Below, piece after piece: positions 7,092 through 15,224 of a DNA stretch of 64,000 bases. The translations under genes and the position numbers were made by a program. The stretch's first letter is position 1. Each line of letters opens with the position of its first letter. The notes beneath the pieces were generated by a model that saw only the letters and a list, made by a program, of their open reading frames with translations, made no database searches and was not told the DNA's origin. The stretch is from JBOICV01 sp050740255 (GTDB taxonomy: Bacteria; Pseudomonadota; Gammaproteobacteria; Nevskiales; JBOICV01), in NCBI GenBank assembly GCA_050740255.1, contig JBOICV010000171.1:1-64000 (forward strand), read 5' to 3'.

Positions 7092-7955
7092 ATGCGCAAT
7101 TTGATCAGGGTGCTGGTCGTGCTCGCGGTATTGGGTGCCGGCTTTTATGGCTGGCATTGGTGGACCGGCGACAAAGGGGGTAGCGGCGACAGCAGTGCGG
7201 AACTGACGCCCGAGACGGCCGAACAGTTAGGCGCCGAAATCGGTCGCCAGATTGGCGAGGAGGTTGGCACTCGCATCGGCCAGGAAACCGTCGCGCGTCT
7301 CGAACTGGATTCGGGATACGGAACGACTGTTGCGTCCGGCGAAGCACCGGAACCCGCGACTGTAGACGAACCAGCCCCGACGCAGACTGCGCAAGCCGAA
7401 CCGACTCCGCCCCCACCAGCGCCGGAGCCCGTTGCACCTGAACCCGCTGCTCCAGCCCCCGCACCGGAACCGGAACCTGCCGCACCGCCAGTCGCTGAAC
7501 CGAGTCCAACTCCGCCGCCTGCTGAACCAGCCGCCGCCGAACCCAGTGCTGTCGCCCAGGCGGAAGAGCCAAAAAAAAATCTGCCTGCGCCTGAACCGGA
7601 GCGGCCCCGCGCGCCACTGCCGTCGCTGACCGCGTGGTGGGCAGAGTCGGCCAATACGCGTCTACCGATCACTTATATCGGCACCGCCAAGAGTGCGGAC
7701 GACAAGCTCGGACTCGTAATCATTCTGCTCAACGGCAGCTTTGACGGTGGCAGCAATCCCGGCCAGTACATCAAACTCAGCACGCCTGACGGTCAGGCTG
7801 TCAGTGGTGATTGGAAAGTCGGCAGCAACGCCAAGATGCTTACAACTTTTGGGCTCGACATTGGCCGCTATAACCTGAGCTTGGGCGCCGGCCTGGCTGA
7901 CTCGGCGGGCAATAAACTCGACAAAGAGCTTTCCGGTCAGGTAGACGTCCGCTAG
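7092..7955 (+). CDS. membrane-anchored Pro-rich protein with C-terminal Ig-like domain, unknown
   Basis: This 287-residue protein has an N-terminal membrane segment (about 5-23), a short helical stretch at 37-72 with EIGRQIGEEVGTRIGQE heptad-like spacing, a long Pro/Ala/Glu linker (85-170), and a C-terminal beta-rich domain (about 176-287). The end of that domain (SLGAGLADSAGNKLDKELS) resembles the last strand of bacterial Ig-like (Big_5/SbsA-type) domains. This is a weak resemblance and no family is certain. It follows the first Pro-rich gene at 30 bp, after a possible AAGAGAG ribosome binding site. The linker would span the periplasm if the anchor is in the inner membrane. Confidence 0.6.
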   Translation: MRNLIRVLVVLAVLGAGFYGWHWWTGDKGGSGDSSAELTPETAEQLGAEIGRQIGEEVGTRIGQETVARLELDSGYGTTVASGEAPEPATVDEPAPTQTAQAEPTPPPPAPEPVAPEPAAPAPAPEPEPAAPPVAEPSPTPPPAEPAAAEPSAVAQAEEPKKNLPAPEPERPRAPLPSLTAWWAESANTRLPITYIGTAKSADDKLGLVIILLNGSFDGGSNPGQYIKLSTPDGQAVSGDWKVGSNAKMLTTFGLDIGRYNLSLGAGLADSAGNKLDKELSGQVDVR

Positions 7956-8010
7956 TTACCCCGGCGTTTTGTATCCAGCGGCGCATCTCCGCTGCCGGTA
8001 AAATGCACGC

Positions 8011-9000
8011 ATGAGCAGTCTTACGCATCGCTTCTGCGTCGCGCCAATGATGGACTGGACCGACCGGCATTGCCGGTTCTTCCTGCGCCAGTTCTCGCGC
8101 CACGCGCGCCTCTACACCGAAATGGTGACGACCGGGGCGCTGCTGCGCGGCGATGCGGCGCGCCATCTGCAATTCCATCCAACGGAACATCCGCTTGCCC
8201 TGCAGCTCGGCGGCGCCGAACCCCAGGCGCTCGCGGCCTGCGCGCGCTTGGCCGAGGACTGGGGCTATGACGAGGTCAACCTCAATGTCGGCTGCCCTTC
8301 CGACCGTGTGCAGTCCGCCCGCTTCGGCGCCTGTTTGATGGCGGAACCCGCGCTGGTCGGCGATTGCATCGCCAGCATGGCGGCAGCGACCCGTCTGCCC
8401 GTCACCGTGAAATGCCGTATCGGCATTGACGATCAGGAGGACTACGCCAGCCTGCGCCAATTCGTGGACACCGTTGCCGACGCCGGCTGCACTACTTTCA
8501 TCGTGCACGCGCGCAAGGCTTGGCTCAACGGCTTGAGCCCAAAGGAAAACCGCGAGATTCCACCGCTGCGCTACGAAGTCGTGCACCAACTCAAACACGA
8601 GCGCCCCGATTTGTGCATCGTGCTGAATGGCGGCATGCGTGATCTGGACGAAGCGGCGACGCAGTTGCAGGGCTTGGACGGCATCATGCTGGGCCGCGCG
8701 GCGTATCAGAATCCCTATATCCTGGCCGCCGTAGATCAACGCTTCTTCGCCGACGCGCGTTTGCCGCCGGGCCGCGCCGCGGTATTGGAGGCGATGCTGC
8801 CCTATCTGTCGCAAATCGCCGCAGACGGCACACCGCTACGGCACGTACTGCGGCACATGCTGGGACTGTTCCAGGGCCAGCCGGGTGCGCGTGCCTGGCG
8901 CCGCGCGCTCAGCGAACATGCCACGCAAGTGGACCTGCCTACCCTACGCGCGGCGGTGGCAGCGCTGCGCGCAAGCGACGACGCGCGTTTGGCAGCCTAG
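8011..9000 (+). CDS. dusA: tRNA-dihydrouridine(20/20a) synthase
   Basis: The product reduces uridines 20 and 20a in the tRNA D-loop, using FMN and NADPH. The 329 residues are of DusA length. Motifs are APMMDWTDRH (11-20), TEMVTTGALL (36-45), LNVGCPSDRVQ with the catalytic Cys95, KCRIG (about 132-136), HARKAWLNGLSPKENR, a DusA hallmark, and LGRAAYQNP. It starts 55 bp after the Pro-rich pair and is followed at 8 bp by lpxH. Confidence 0.95.
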   Translation: MSSLTHRFCVAPMMDWTDRHCRFFLRQFSRHARLYTEMVTTGALLRGDAARHLQFHPTEHPLALQLGGAEPQALAACARLAEDWGYDEVNLNVGCPSDRVQSARFGACLMAEPALVGDCIASMAAATRLPVTVKCRIGIDDQEDYASLRQFVDTVADAGCTTFIVHARKAWLNGLSPKENREIPPLRYEVVHQLKHERPDLCIVLNGGMRDLDEAATQLQGLDGIMLGRAAYQNPYILAAVDQRFFADARLPPGRAAVLEAMLPYLSQIAADGTPLRHVLRHMLGLFQGQPGARAWRRALSEHATQVDLPTLRAAVAALRASDDARLAA

Positions 9001-9008
9001 TCCCCAGC

Positions 9009-9731
9009 TTGTCCATACTTTTTATTTCCGATCTGCACCTCGAACCCGGCGGCTCGGCGCTCGAGGATATCCTGCTGCGTTTTTTGAATGGACCGGCGCG
9101 TAAAGCGGAAGCGCTCTACTTGCTCGGCGATATCTTCGAATACTGGCTCGGCGACGACGCCTCCCTGCCCCGCTACCAGACTGTCTGCGACGCCTTAGCA
9201 AAGCTGAGCGCCGCGGGCATGCCGCTGTACTTTATGCACGGCAATCGCGATTTCATGGTCGGAAAAGAATTCGCTCAAACCACCGGCGCCACGCTGCTGC
9301 CGGAGAGCGTGGTCGTTGACCTGGACGGCACCCCTACTCTGCTACTGCACGGCGACAGCCTGTGCACGGACGACGTCGAGCACCAGCGTTTCCGCAAACT
9401 GGCGCTGGACCCAGCCACTCAGGCCCGCCTGCTGGCCCTGCCCATCGCGCAGCGCGAAAATATGGCGCTGGCGCTGCGAATGCACAGCAAAGAAAAGAAA
9501 AGCTACACCCCACAAGACATCATGGATGTGAATCAGGGCGCGGTGGATTCAGCTTTGCGCGCCCACAGCGTCAAACAAATGCTTCACGGCCACACCCACC
9601 GCCCCGCGATTCATGAATGGACGCTGGACGCTGCGCCGGTCAAACGCATCGTGCTGCCGGATTGGCACGACGGCCGTGGCGGTGCGCTGGTTTGCGACGC
9701 TCGAGCCTGTAGATTTATGGAACTGCTCTGA
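9009..9731 (+). CDS. lpxH: UDP-2,3-diacylglucosamine diphosphatase
   Basis: The product hydrolyses UDP-2,3-diacylglucosamine to lipid X in lipid A synthesis, at the inner face of the cytoplasmic membrane. The 240-residue length and the calcineurin-type metal motifs fit LpxH: SDLHL at the N-terminus, GDIFEYW, HGNRDF, HGDSLCTDD and HGHTHRP. The start is a TTG 8 bp after the dusA stop, giving MSILFISDLHL, which fits the family N-terminus. No internal ATG would keep the first metal ligand. A repeat element follows the gene. Confidence 0.95.
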   Translation: MSILFISDLHLEPGGSALEDILLRFLNGPARKAEALYLLGDIFEYWLGDDASLPRYQTVCDALAKLSAAGMPLYFMHGNRDFMVGKEFAQTTGATLLPESVVVDLDGTPTLLLHGDSLCTDDVEHQRFRKLALDPATQARLLALPIAQRENMALALRMHSKEKKSYTPQDIMDVNQGAVDSALRAHSVKQMLHGHTHRPAIHEWTLDAAPVKRIVLPDWHDGRGGALVCDARACRFMELL

Positions 9732-9754
9732 CGCGAGCCGCGCAACTCAAGGTT

Positions 9755-9820
9755 TGTCATTCCGGCGTATGCCGGAATCCAGTTTTATGCTTTGGACACC
9801 GGCCTTCGCCGGTGTGACGG
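9755..9820. repeat. dispersed two-hairpin repeat, GTCATTCCGGCG type
   Basis: This repeat lies between the convergent lpxH and metZ genes. It has two dyads: ATTCCGGC-GTAT-GCCGGAAT near its left end and ACACCGGC-CTTC-GCCGGTGT at 9797-9816, ended by GTCATT and GTGACGG. It is related to the element at 316-338. It may also end transcription from both sides, although it has no T-run. Confidence 0.7.
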
Positions 9821-9828
9821 AGTATGTC

Positions 9829-11022
9829 TCAATGAAGGCTATCAAGCCCGCGCGCCAGGTCGGCGATGATGTCCTCGACATTCTCAAGGCCCACCGAAAC
9901 CCGCAGCAAGCCCTCGGTAATTCCCGCCGCCGCACGCGCCTCAGGCGTAATCCGCCCATGAGTCGTCGTCGCCGGATGCGTGATGGTCGTGCGGGTGTCG
10001 CCCAGATTGGCAGTGATGGAAATCATCTGCGTGGCGTCCACCACCTTCCATGCCTGCGACCGCCCGCCTTTCACCTCGAAGGCGAGCACACCGCCGCCGC
10101 TCTTCTGCTGCTTGAGCGCTAACTTGTATTGCGGGTGGCTCGGCAGTCCCGGGTAGTACACACGCGCGACCGCTTTATGCTGTTCCAGCCACTGCGCCAG
10201 CTTCAGCGCCGCTTCGGAGTGCGCGCGCATTCTCAAATCCAGCGTTTCCAGCGCCTTCAAGAAAGTCCATGCATTGAAGGGGCTCAAGCTGGGCCCGGCG
10301 GTACGAATAAAGCCAAATACTTTTTCGCCGACCAGCTTCTTATCGCCGACCACGGCGCCGCCCAGACAGCGGCCCTGGCCATCCAGAAACTTGGTGGCCG
10401 AGTGCAGCACGATATCTGCCCCAAGTTTCAGCGGCTGCTGCAAGGCCGGTGAGCAAAATGCGTTATCCACGACGAGAATGCACTTATTGCGATGCGCGAT
10501 CTCGGCCAGAGCCGCGATATCCGCAATCTCGGTGAGCGGATTCGACGGTGTTTCCAGGAAGAACAGGCGCGTCTGCGGCGTTACCGCTTTCTCCCATTCT
10601 TCGGGTTTGCCGGGATCCACGTAGCTCACACCCACGCCGAAGGGTTTGAGATAGTTGTTGAACAGGTTGATGGTCGAGCCAAACAGCGTGCGCGAAGACA
10701 GGATGTGATCGCCCGTCTTCAGCAACGCCATGCAGGTCGCCAGAATCGCCGCCATGCCGCTGGCGGTCGCCACGCAGCTCTCGCCACCCTCCAGCGCTGC
10801 CAAACGGCGCTCGAAGGCCTGCACCGTGGGGTTGGTAAAACGGGAATAGACATTACCCGGCGCGTTATCTACGAAGCGCGCTGCCGCTTCGGCCGCGTTC
10901 TTGAACACGAAGCTCGACGTCAGGTAGATCGGGGTAGTGTGCTCGCCCTCCTCACCCGGTGTCGTGCCCGCGCGCACGCCCAGTGTGGCGATGCCCCATT
11001 CAGCAATGTCTTGTTTATTCAT
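9829..11022 (-). CDS. metZ: O-succinylhomoserine sulfhydrylase
   Basis: This PLP enzyme of the Cys/Met gamma-family probably makes homocysteine directly from O-succinylhomoserine and sulfide, the Met route used by Pseudomonas-like bacteria. The 397 residues show GTTPGEEGEHTTPIYLTSSF at the N-terminus, YSRFTNPT (59-66), ATASGMAA (85-92) and the PLP lysine at 211 in SATKFLDGQGR. Its position beside purF matches pseudomonad metZ. The leader holds a SAM-II riboswitch, so SAM should repress it. Assignment as sulfhydrylase rather than cystathionine synthase rests on context and the N-terminal sequence. Confidence 0.9.
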   Translation of the reverse strand: MNKQDIAEWGIATLGVRAGTTPGEEGEHTTPIYLTSSFVFKNAAEAAARFVDNAPGNVYSRFTNPTVQAFERRLAALEGGESCVATASGMAAILATCMALLKTGDHILSSRTLFGSTINLFNNYLKPFGVGVSYVDPGKPEEWEKAVTPQTRLFFLETPSNPLTEIADIAALAEIAHRNKCILVVDNAFCSPALQQPLKLGADIVLHSATKFLDGQGRCLGGAVVGDKKLVGEKVFGFIRTAGPSLSPFNAWTFLKALETLDLRMRAHSEAALKLAQWLEQHKAVARVYYPGLPSHPQYKLALKQQKSGGGVLAFEVKGGRSQAWKVVDATQMISITANLGDTRTTITHPATTTHGRITPEARAAAGITEGLLRVSVGLENVEDIIADLARGLDSLH

Positions 11023-11043
11023 CTCTCACCTCGTTGCGGGCAT

Positions 11044-11074
11044 AAAAAAACCCGCGTACAGACAGCTACGCAGG
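11044..11074 (-). terminator. intrinsic terminator in the metZ leader
   Basis: On the minus strand, an 8-bp stem CCTGCGTA/TACGCGGG with one G-T pair and an 8-nt loop is followed by seven Ts. It lies between the SAM-II aptamer and the metZ start, 22 bp before the ATG, so it would stop transcription before metZ. The stem and loop contain TAGCTGT, complementary to ACAGCTA in the aptamer. Confidence 0.85.
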
Positions 11075-11080
11075 CGTGCT

Positions 11081-11130
11081 CCTGTTTAGCTGTATTTATT
11101 AAGCGCCCGCAATCCGGTCAAATCGGCGCT
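11081..11130 (-). promoter_or_regulatory. SAM-II riboswitch aptamer
   Basis: The minus strand shows the SAM-II layout. A P1 stem AGCGCC/GGCGCT closes a loop GATTTGACCGGATTGC, then come AATAAATACAGCTAAA and the terminal CAGG that pseudoknots back. It matches the well-known SAM-II aptamer (GAUUUAACCGUAUUGC, GAUAAAUGUAGCUAAA, AGGG) at nearly every conserved position, and P1 bases differ in a pair-preserving way. SAM-II aptamers bind S-adenosylmethionine and precede Met-synthesis genes. Here the next gene is metZ. The aptamer starts about 10 bp past the -10 box of the promoter. Confidence 0.93.
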
Positions 11131-11140
11131 ACCGTGCGAG

Positions 11141-11169
11141 AGACTAGGACTCCTGCGGCTCTCTGTCAA
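11141..11169 (-). promoter_or_regulatory. sigma-70 promoter of metZ
   Basis: On the minus strand a perfect -35 TTGACA (11169-11164) is followed after 17 bp by TAGTCT (11146-11141) as the -10. Transcription would start at about 11134, just before the riboswitch. The -35 box overlaps the purF stop codon (TGA at 11168-11166). Confidence 0.7.
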
Positions 11170-12677
11170 CTCTGATTGTATAACTCCAGGACTTCGTCCT
11201 CCTCCGCCCGCCGCGCTGCCTTGGCGGCGTCATTGCGGAACAGCTCAAGCTGCTGCAGATACTCCTGGCTGACGCCGCGGGTGACGTATTCTCCGTTGAA
11301 CACCGAGCAGTCGAAGCGTTCCAGATTCGGATTGCCGGCGTTTACCGATGCAATGAGGTCGGGCAGGTCCTGATAAATCAGTTTGTCGGCGCCAATCAGA
11401 CAGCCCACTTCATCCGCGTCGCGGCCATGCGCGATCAACTCGGAGGCGCTGGGCATATCTATGCCATAGACATTTTGAAAGCGCACCGGCGGTGCGGCGG
11501 AAGCGAAGTACACTTTTCTCGCGCCCGCATCGCGCGCCATTTGAATGATTTCCTGCGAGGTGGTGCCGCGCACGATGGAATCGTCCACCAGCAGCACGTT
11601 CTTGCCCTGAAACTCCAGATCGATCGGGTTGAGTTTTTGCCGTACTGATTTCTCGCGCTGCATCTGGCCCGGCATGATGAAGGTGCGGCCGATATAGCGA
11701 TTCTTGATGAAGCCTTCGCGGTATTTCACGTTGAGCCGGCCGGCCAGTTCCACCGCGGCGGTGCGGCTGGTGTCGGGGATCGGAATGACTACGTCTATAT
11801 CGTGATCCGGCCATTCGCGCAGAATCTTGTCGGCCAGATGCTCGCCCATGCGCAGGCGCGCCTTGTAGACGTAGACGTCGTCTATCACCGAGTCCGGCCG
11901 CGCCAGATAGACGTACTCGAAAATGCAGGGCGAATGGACTGGATTCTCGGCACATTGACGGACGTGAATCTGACCGTCGAGCGTGATGTATACCGCCTCC
12001 CCCGGTTGGATATCGCTGATGCGCTCGAAGCCCAGCGCATCCAGCGCCACGCTTTCGGAGGCGATCATATAGTCCGTTCCCCGCGGCGTCTCGCGCCTGC
12101 CGTAGACGACCGGGCGGATGCCGCAGGGATCGCGGAAGCCGACCAGGCCGTAGCCGCTGATCATCGTTGCGCAGGCATAGGCGCCCTGGCAGCGCTTGTG
12201 CACCTCGGCTACTGCCTCGAAGATGTCGTTCGGTTCCAGCCGCAATTTGCCGCGCTCGGACAACTCGTGCGCAAAGATGTTGAGCAGGATTTCCGAATCC
12301 GAATCGGTATTGAGATGACGCCGATCGGTCAGGAATAACTCGTGCTTCAGCACTGCTGCGTTGGTCAGATTGCCGTTATGCGCCAGGCAGATGCCGTAGG
12401 GCGTATTGACGTAAAACGGCTGCGCCTCGGCCGAACTGGAACAGCCGGCCGTGGGATAGCGCACGTGGCCCACGCCAATATTGCCGCGCAGGCGCAGCAT
12501 GTGCTCACGATGGAATACGTCACGGACCAGACCGTTGTCCTTGCGCAGGAATAGCTTGTCATCCGCGCTGGTGACAATCCCCGCCGAGTCCTGGCCGCGG
12601 TGCTGCAACACTGTGAGCGCGTCGTACAACTCCTGGTTGACGGGTGTATGAGAGACGATGCCGACGATGCCGCACAT
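11166..12677 (-). CDS. purF: amidophosphoribosyltransferase
   Basis: The product makes phosphoribosylamine from PRPP and glutamine, the first committed step of purine synthesis. The 503 residues begin MCGIVGIVS, with the N-terminal nucleophile Cys2 exposed after Met removal. No propeptide is present, as in E. coli. RGQDSAG, HNGNLTN and YACATMISGYG mark the glutaminase half. VIPIPDTSRTAAVE and LLVDDSIVRGTTSQ (PRPP loop) mark the transferase half. It follows cvpA at 2 bp, as in gammaproteobacteria. Confidence 0.97.
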   Translation of the reverse strand: MCGIVGIVSHTPVNQELYDALTVLQHRGQDSAGIVTSADDKLFLRKDNGLVRDVFHREHMLRLRGNIGVGHVRYPTAGCSSSAEAQPFYVNTPYGICLAHNGNLTNAAVLKHELFLTDRRHLNTDSDSEILLNIFAHELSERGKLRLEPNDIFEAVAEVHKRCQGAYACATMISGYGLVGFRDPCGIRPVVYGRRETPRGTDYMIASESVALDALGFERISDIQPGEAVYITLDGQIHVRQCAENPVHSPCIFEYVYLARPDSVIDDVYVYKARLRMGEHLADKILREWPDHDIDVVIPIPDTSRTAAVELAGRLNVKYREGFIKNRYIGRTFIMPGQMQREKSVRQKLNPIDLEFQGKNVLLVDDSIVRGTTSQEIIQMARDAGARKVYFASAAPPVRFQNVYGIDMPSASELIAHGRDADEVGCLIGADKLIYQDLPDLIASVNAGNPNLERFDCSVFNGEYVTRGVSQEYLQQLELFRNDAAKAARRAEEDEVLELYNQS

Positions 12678-12679
12678 GG

Positions 12680-13282
12680 TTATTTCTTTGGCGCCGGAGC
12701 GGGTGCAGGTGGAGATTGCGGCGCGGGCGCGGGCTGAGCCGGCGCCTGTGTACCGGGTGCAGGCGCCGGTTCACCGCCCAGATAGGCTTTGAACTCTTCC
12801 GGCAGCATCTCGCGCAGCTTCTGGGCCCAAGGCTCGAGGTACTGGATGCTGACGGACTGCTGCCACCAGGGATCTTCACGCAATACCGTCATGCCACCCA
12901 ACAGAATCGCAATCAGTACGATGACGAGACCGCGCAGTGCGCCAAATACCAGGCCCAACACACGGTCAGTGCCACCGATGCCGGTCGCATAAATCAAACG
13001 GGCGAGGAAGTAACCCGCAAGTCCGCCCACTATCAATACGCCGATGAACAGCCCGGCATAGGCTGCGCCCTGGCGCAGCGAGGGCACGCTGATATGGGGT
13101 TCAAGCCAGATTGCCAGCGCCGGCCCGAACTGAAAGGCAAGCCAGAAGGCCACTATCCAGCTCACGAGCGCGATGACCTCGCGCATGAAACCGCGCAGCA
13201 GGCCGAACAATGCGGAGACGACAACCAGGCCAATGATGATGTAGTCCACCACCATAAATTGGGTGGCCACAGACTCGGTCAT
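12680..13282 (-). CDS. cvpA: CvpA family membrane protein
   Basis: This 200-residue protein has four hydrophobic spans in its first 155 residues (VVDYIIIGLVVVSALFGLLR, then spans near 30-50, 70-90 and 110-130) and a Pro/Ala-rich cytoplasmic or periplasmic tail. It matches CvpA, found next to purF in E. coli and linked there to colicin V production and envelope tolerance. The biochemical role is unresolved. I chose the ATG at 13282 because GGAG lies 6 nt before it. An ATG four codons upstream has no such site. Confidence 0.9.
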   Translation of the reverse strand: MTESVATQFMVVDYIIIGLVVVSALFGLLRGFMREVIALVSWIVAFWLAFQFGPALAIWLEPHISVPSLRQGAAYAGLFIGVLIVGGLAGYFLARLIYATGIGGTDRVLGLVFGALRGLVIVLIAILLGGMTVLREDPWWQQSVSIQYLEPWAQKLREMLPEEFKAYLGGEPAPAPGTQAPAQPAPAPQSPPAPAPAPKK

Positions 13283-13326
13283 CAAATACTCCACTGGATG
13301 TGGACGCGCATTTTACCAGACGCCGC

Positions 13327-13953
13327 TCAATGCCTGAACACGCTGACCTTCTGTTTCAACAACACTTCCAGTTCGGCGGCAGCAGTGCGCGCAGCGACCT
13401 CTTCTGCGTAGGGTCCAGCGCGCAGCCGATACATTCTTTGGCCGGCCACCGATACCTCTTTCAGTTCACTGGGATAACCCGCAGCTTGCAGGCGGGTCAT
13501 CAGTGCGCGGGCATTGACCTCGCTGCTATAGCTGCCGACCTGAACGATCCAGTCCCCGCCAGCCGAAGCCGCGGGCTTGGCGGCCGGTTTCGTGGCCGGG
13601 GTCGGCGCAGCAGCCGGCGTTACGGGTCGGTCAGGGGACGGCGCCAGCACCGGTTCGGATGGCGCAGGCGCGGTGGCGATCGGCTCCGCTGTCGGCGGCA
13701 GGCCCTCAGCGGCGTCTTCCGTATCGGTTGCGGCGGCCGTTGCGTCGGCTGGCGCCGGACGGGATAGCGGCTGGCCGTCCGCATCGAGCTGGCTCAAATC
13801 GTATACGCGGGTTTCGCGATCAGCCTGATCCAACATTTCGGCTGCGGCATCGGGTTCCATTTCCCCGCCGCTGCCGAGCCACTTGATGACGACCACCAGC
13901 AGTCCCAGCAAAACGACGCCGCCAATAATTTGGCGCTTCAACTTCTCATCCAT
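13327..13953 (-). CDS. dedD: SPOR-domain inner-membrane protein, DedD-like
   Basis: The 208-residue product has a short cytoplasmic N-terminus, one membrane span (about 11-28), a Pro/Ala-rich periplasmic linker, and a C-terminal SPOR domain (about 130-208) with WIVQVGSYS, ALMTRLQAAGYPSEL, YRLRAGPY and LEVLLKQKVSVF. SPOR domains bind denuded septal peptidoglycan. Between folC and cvpA the E. coli counterpart is DedD. The ATG at 13953 has AAAAGG 7 nt upstream and overlaps the folC stop by 8 bp. The upstream TTG is a poor alternative. Confidence 0.88.
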   Translation of the reverse strand: MDEKLKRQIIGGVVLLGLLVVVIKWLGSGGEMEPDAAAEMLDQADRETRVYDLSQLDADGQPLSRPAPADATAAATDTEDAAEGLPPTAEPIATAPAPSEPVLAPSPDRPVTPAAAPTPATKPAAKPAASAGGDWIVQVGSYSSEVNARALMTRLQAAGYPSELKEVSVAGQRMYRLRAGPYAEEVAARTAAAELEVLLKQKVSVFRH

Positions 13954-15214
13954 GTTCAATCCTTTTGACGGCTTCGACAGTATGAAACGAGCCCCACACT
14001 AACACCCGGTCGCCGGCACGGGCGGGCTTGCGCGCGGCTATATAAGCATCCTCGATTGTGGTGTGTACACTCGCTTCCTCTAACATTCCGGCATGTACTT
14101 GTAATTCGTCTGACGTCAGGCCGCGCGCAAGCTGCGGCAGGCCGCCAAGATGCCAGACGTGCACCAGCGACTTAAGCTGATTCAGCATCGCTGCAACCGG
14201 CTTGTCGCGCAGTGCACCGAATACCGCAATGCAGCGGCCGGCAGCGGTTCGAGCGCGTAAATTGTCGGCTAATGCCGCCGCCGACTCAAGGTTGTGGGCG
14301 ACGTCGTAGACAAGTTCAACGCCATCGCGCGCTGAGACTTCGAAGCGGCCCGGCAGTTGATAGCTACGCAAGCCGGCTTCGATGGCGTCGCGCTTGACCG
14401 GTAAATCCTCCGCCAGCAACTGCAGCGCGGCAATGGCGCCGGCCGCGTTGCGCAGTTGATGATGTCCGGCCAGGCGCGGCAGCGGCAGCGTCGGTAAATC
14501 CCCTGACCAGCCCTGCCAGTCCCAGTTCATCGCGCGTATGCGCATGCCAAAGTCACGTCCGAGCTGCATCAGGCGCAGACCCAGCTTCGACGCCGCCTCG
14601 TGCACGCTGGCGGGCGGATCGGGATCGGCGCAGACCGCCGGCGTCCAGGCACGGAAAATCCCGGCTTTTTCGCGGCCAATGCTTTCCCGGTCGGCGCCCA
14701 ACCAGTCCGTATGGTCGAGCCCGATATTGGTGATAAGCGCGAGTTGGGGCTCCACGATATTGACGGCGTCGAGCCGCCCGCCCAAACCCACCTCAAGCAC
14801 CGCGACCTCCAGCCGACTCTGCTGCAACAGCCACAGCGCGGCGAGCGTGCCAAACTCGAAATAGGTCAATGGCACATCGCCACGCGCGCTTTCCACTGCA
14901 GCGAAGGCTTTGCACAGCTCCGCGTCAGTCGCTTCCTGCCCCGCTATGCGCACGCGTTCGTTGTAGCGCAGCAGATGCGGCGAAGTGTAGCTCCCGACCC
15001 GATAGGCGGCTGCGGCAACAATGGCTTCGAGCAAAGCCACACTCGAACCTTTGCCATTGGTGCCTGCGACAGTAATGACGGTACGGGCCGGCGGGCGTAG
15101 TTTGAGCCGCTGGGCCACCGTTTGCGCACGTTCCAGGCCCAGCTCGATGTTGCGGGGATTAAGCGTCTCCTGCCAGCGCAGCCAATCAGCGAGCGTGGCG
15201 AATGACCGCGTCAC
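13946..15214 (-). CDS. folC: bifunctional folylpolyglutamate/dihydrofolate synthase
   Basis: The product adds glutamate to dihydropteroate and to folates with ATP. The 422 residues are of FolC length. Motifs are the P-loop GTNGKGS, YTSPHL, FEFGTLAALWLL, ITNIGLDHTDWLG, LPGRFE and VYDVAHN. The start is a GTG 11 bp after the accD stop. The 3' end overlaps the SPOR gene. The order accD-folC-dedD-cvpA-purF is standard for gammaproteobacteria. Confidence 0.95.
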   Translation of the reverse strand: MTRSFATLADWLRWQETLNPRNIELGLERAQTVAQRLKLRPPARTVITVAGTNGKGSSVALLEAIVAAAAYRVGSYTSPHLLRYNERVRIAGQEATDAELCKAFAAVESARGDVPLTYFEFGTLAALWLLQQSRLEVAVLEVGLGGRLDAVNIVEPQLALITNIGLDHTDWLGADRESIGREKAGIFRAWTPAVCADPDPPASVHEAASKLGLRLMQLGRDFGMRIRAMNWDWQGWSGDLPTLPLPRLAGHHQLRNAAGAIAALQLLAEDLPVKRDAIEAGLRSYQLPGRFEVSARDGVELVYDVAHNLESAAALADNLRARTAAGRCIAVFGALRDKPVAAMLNQLKSLVHVWHLGGLPQLARGLTSDELQVHAGMLEEASVHTTIEDAYIAARKPARAGDRVLVWGSFHTVEAVKRIEHG

Positions 15215-15224
15215 CAGGGCCTAA

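Noticed and set aside
11044..11165. T-box or SAM-I leader for metZ
   Set aside because: The leader is too short and lacks the four-way junction of SAM-I and the T-box sequence, whereas it fits SAM-II in detail.
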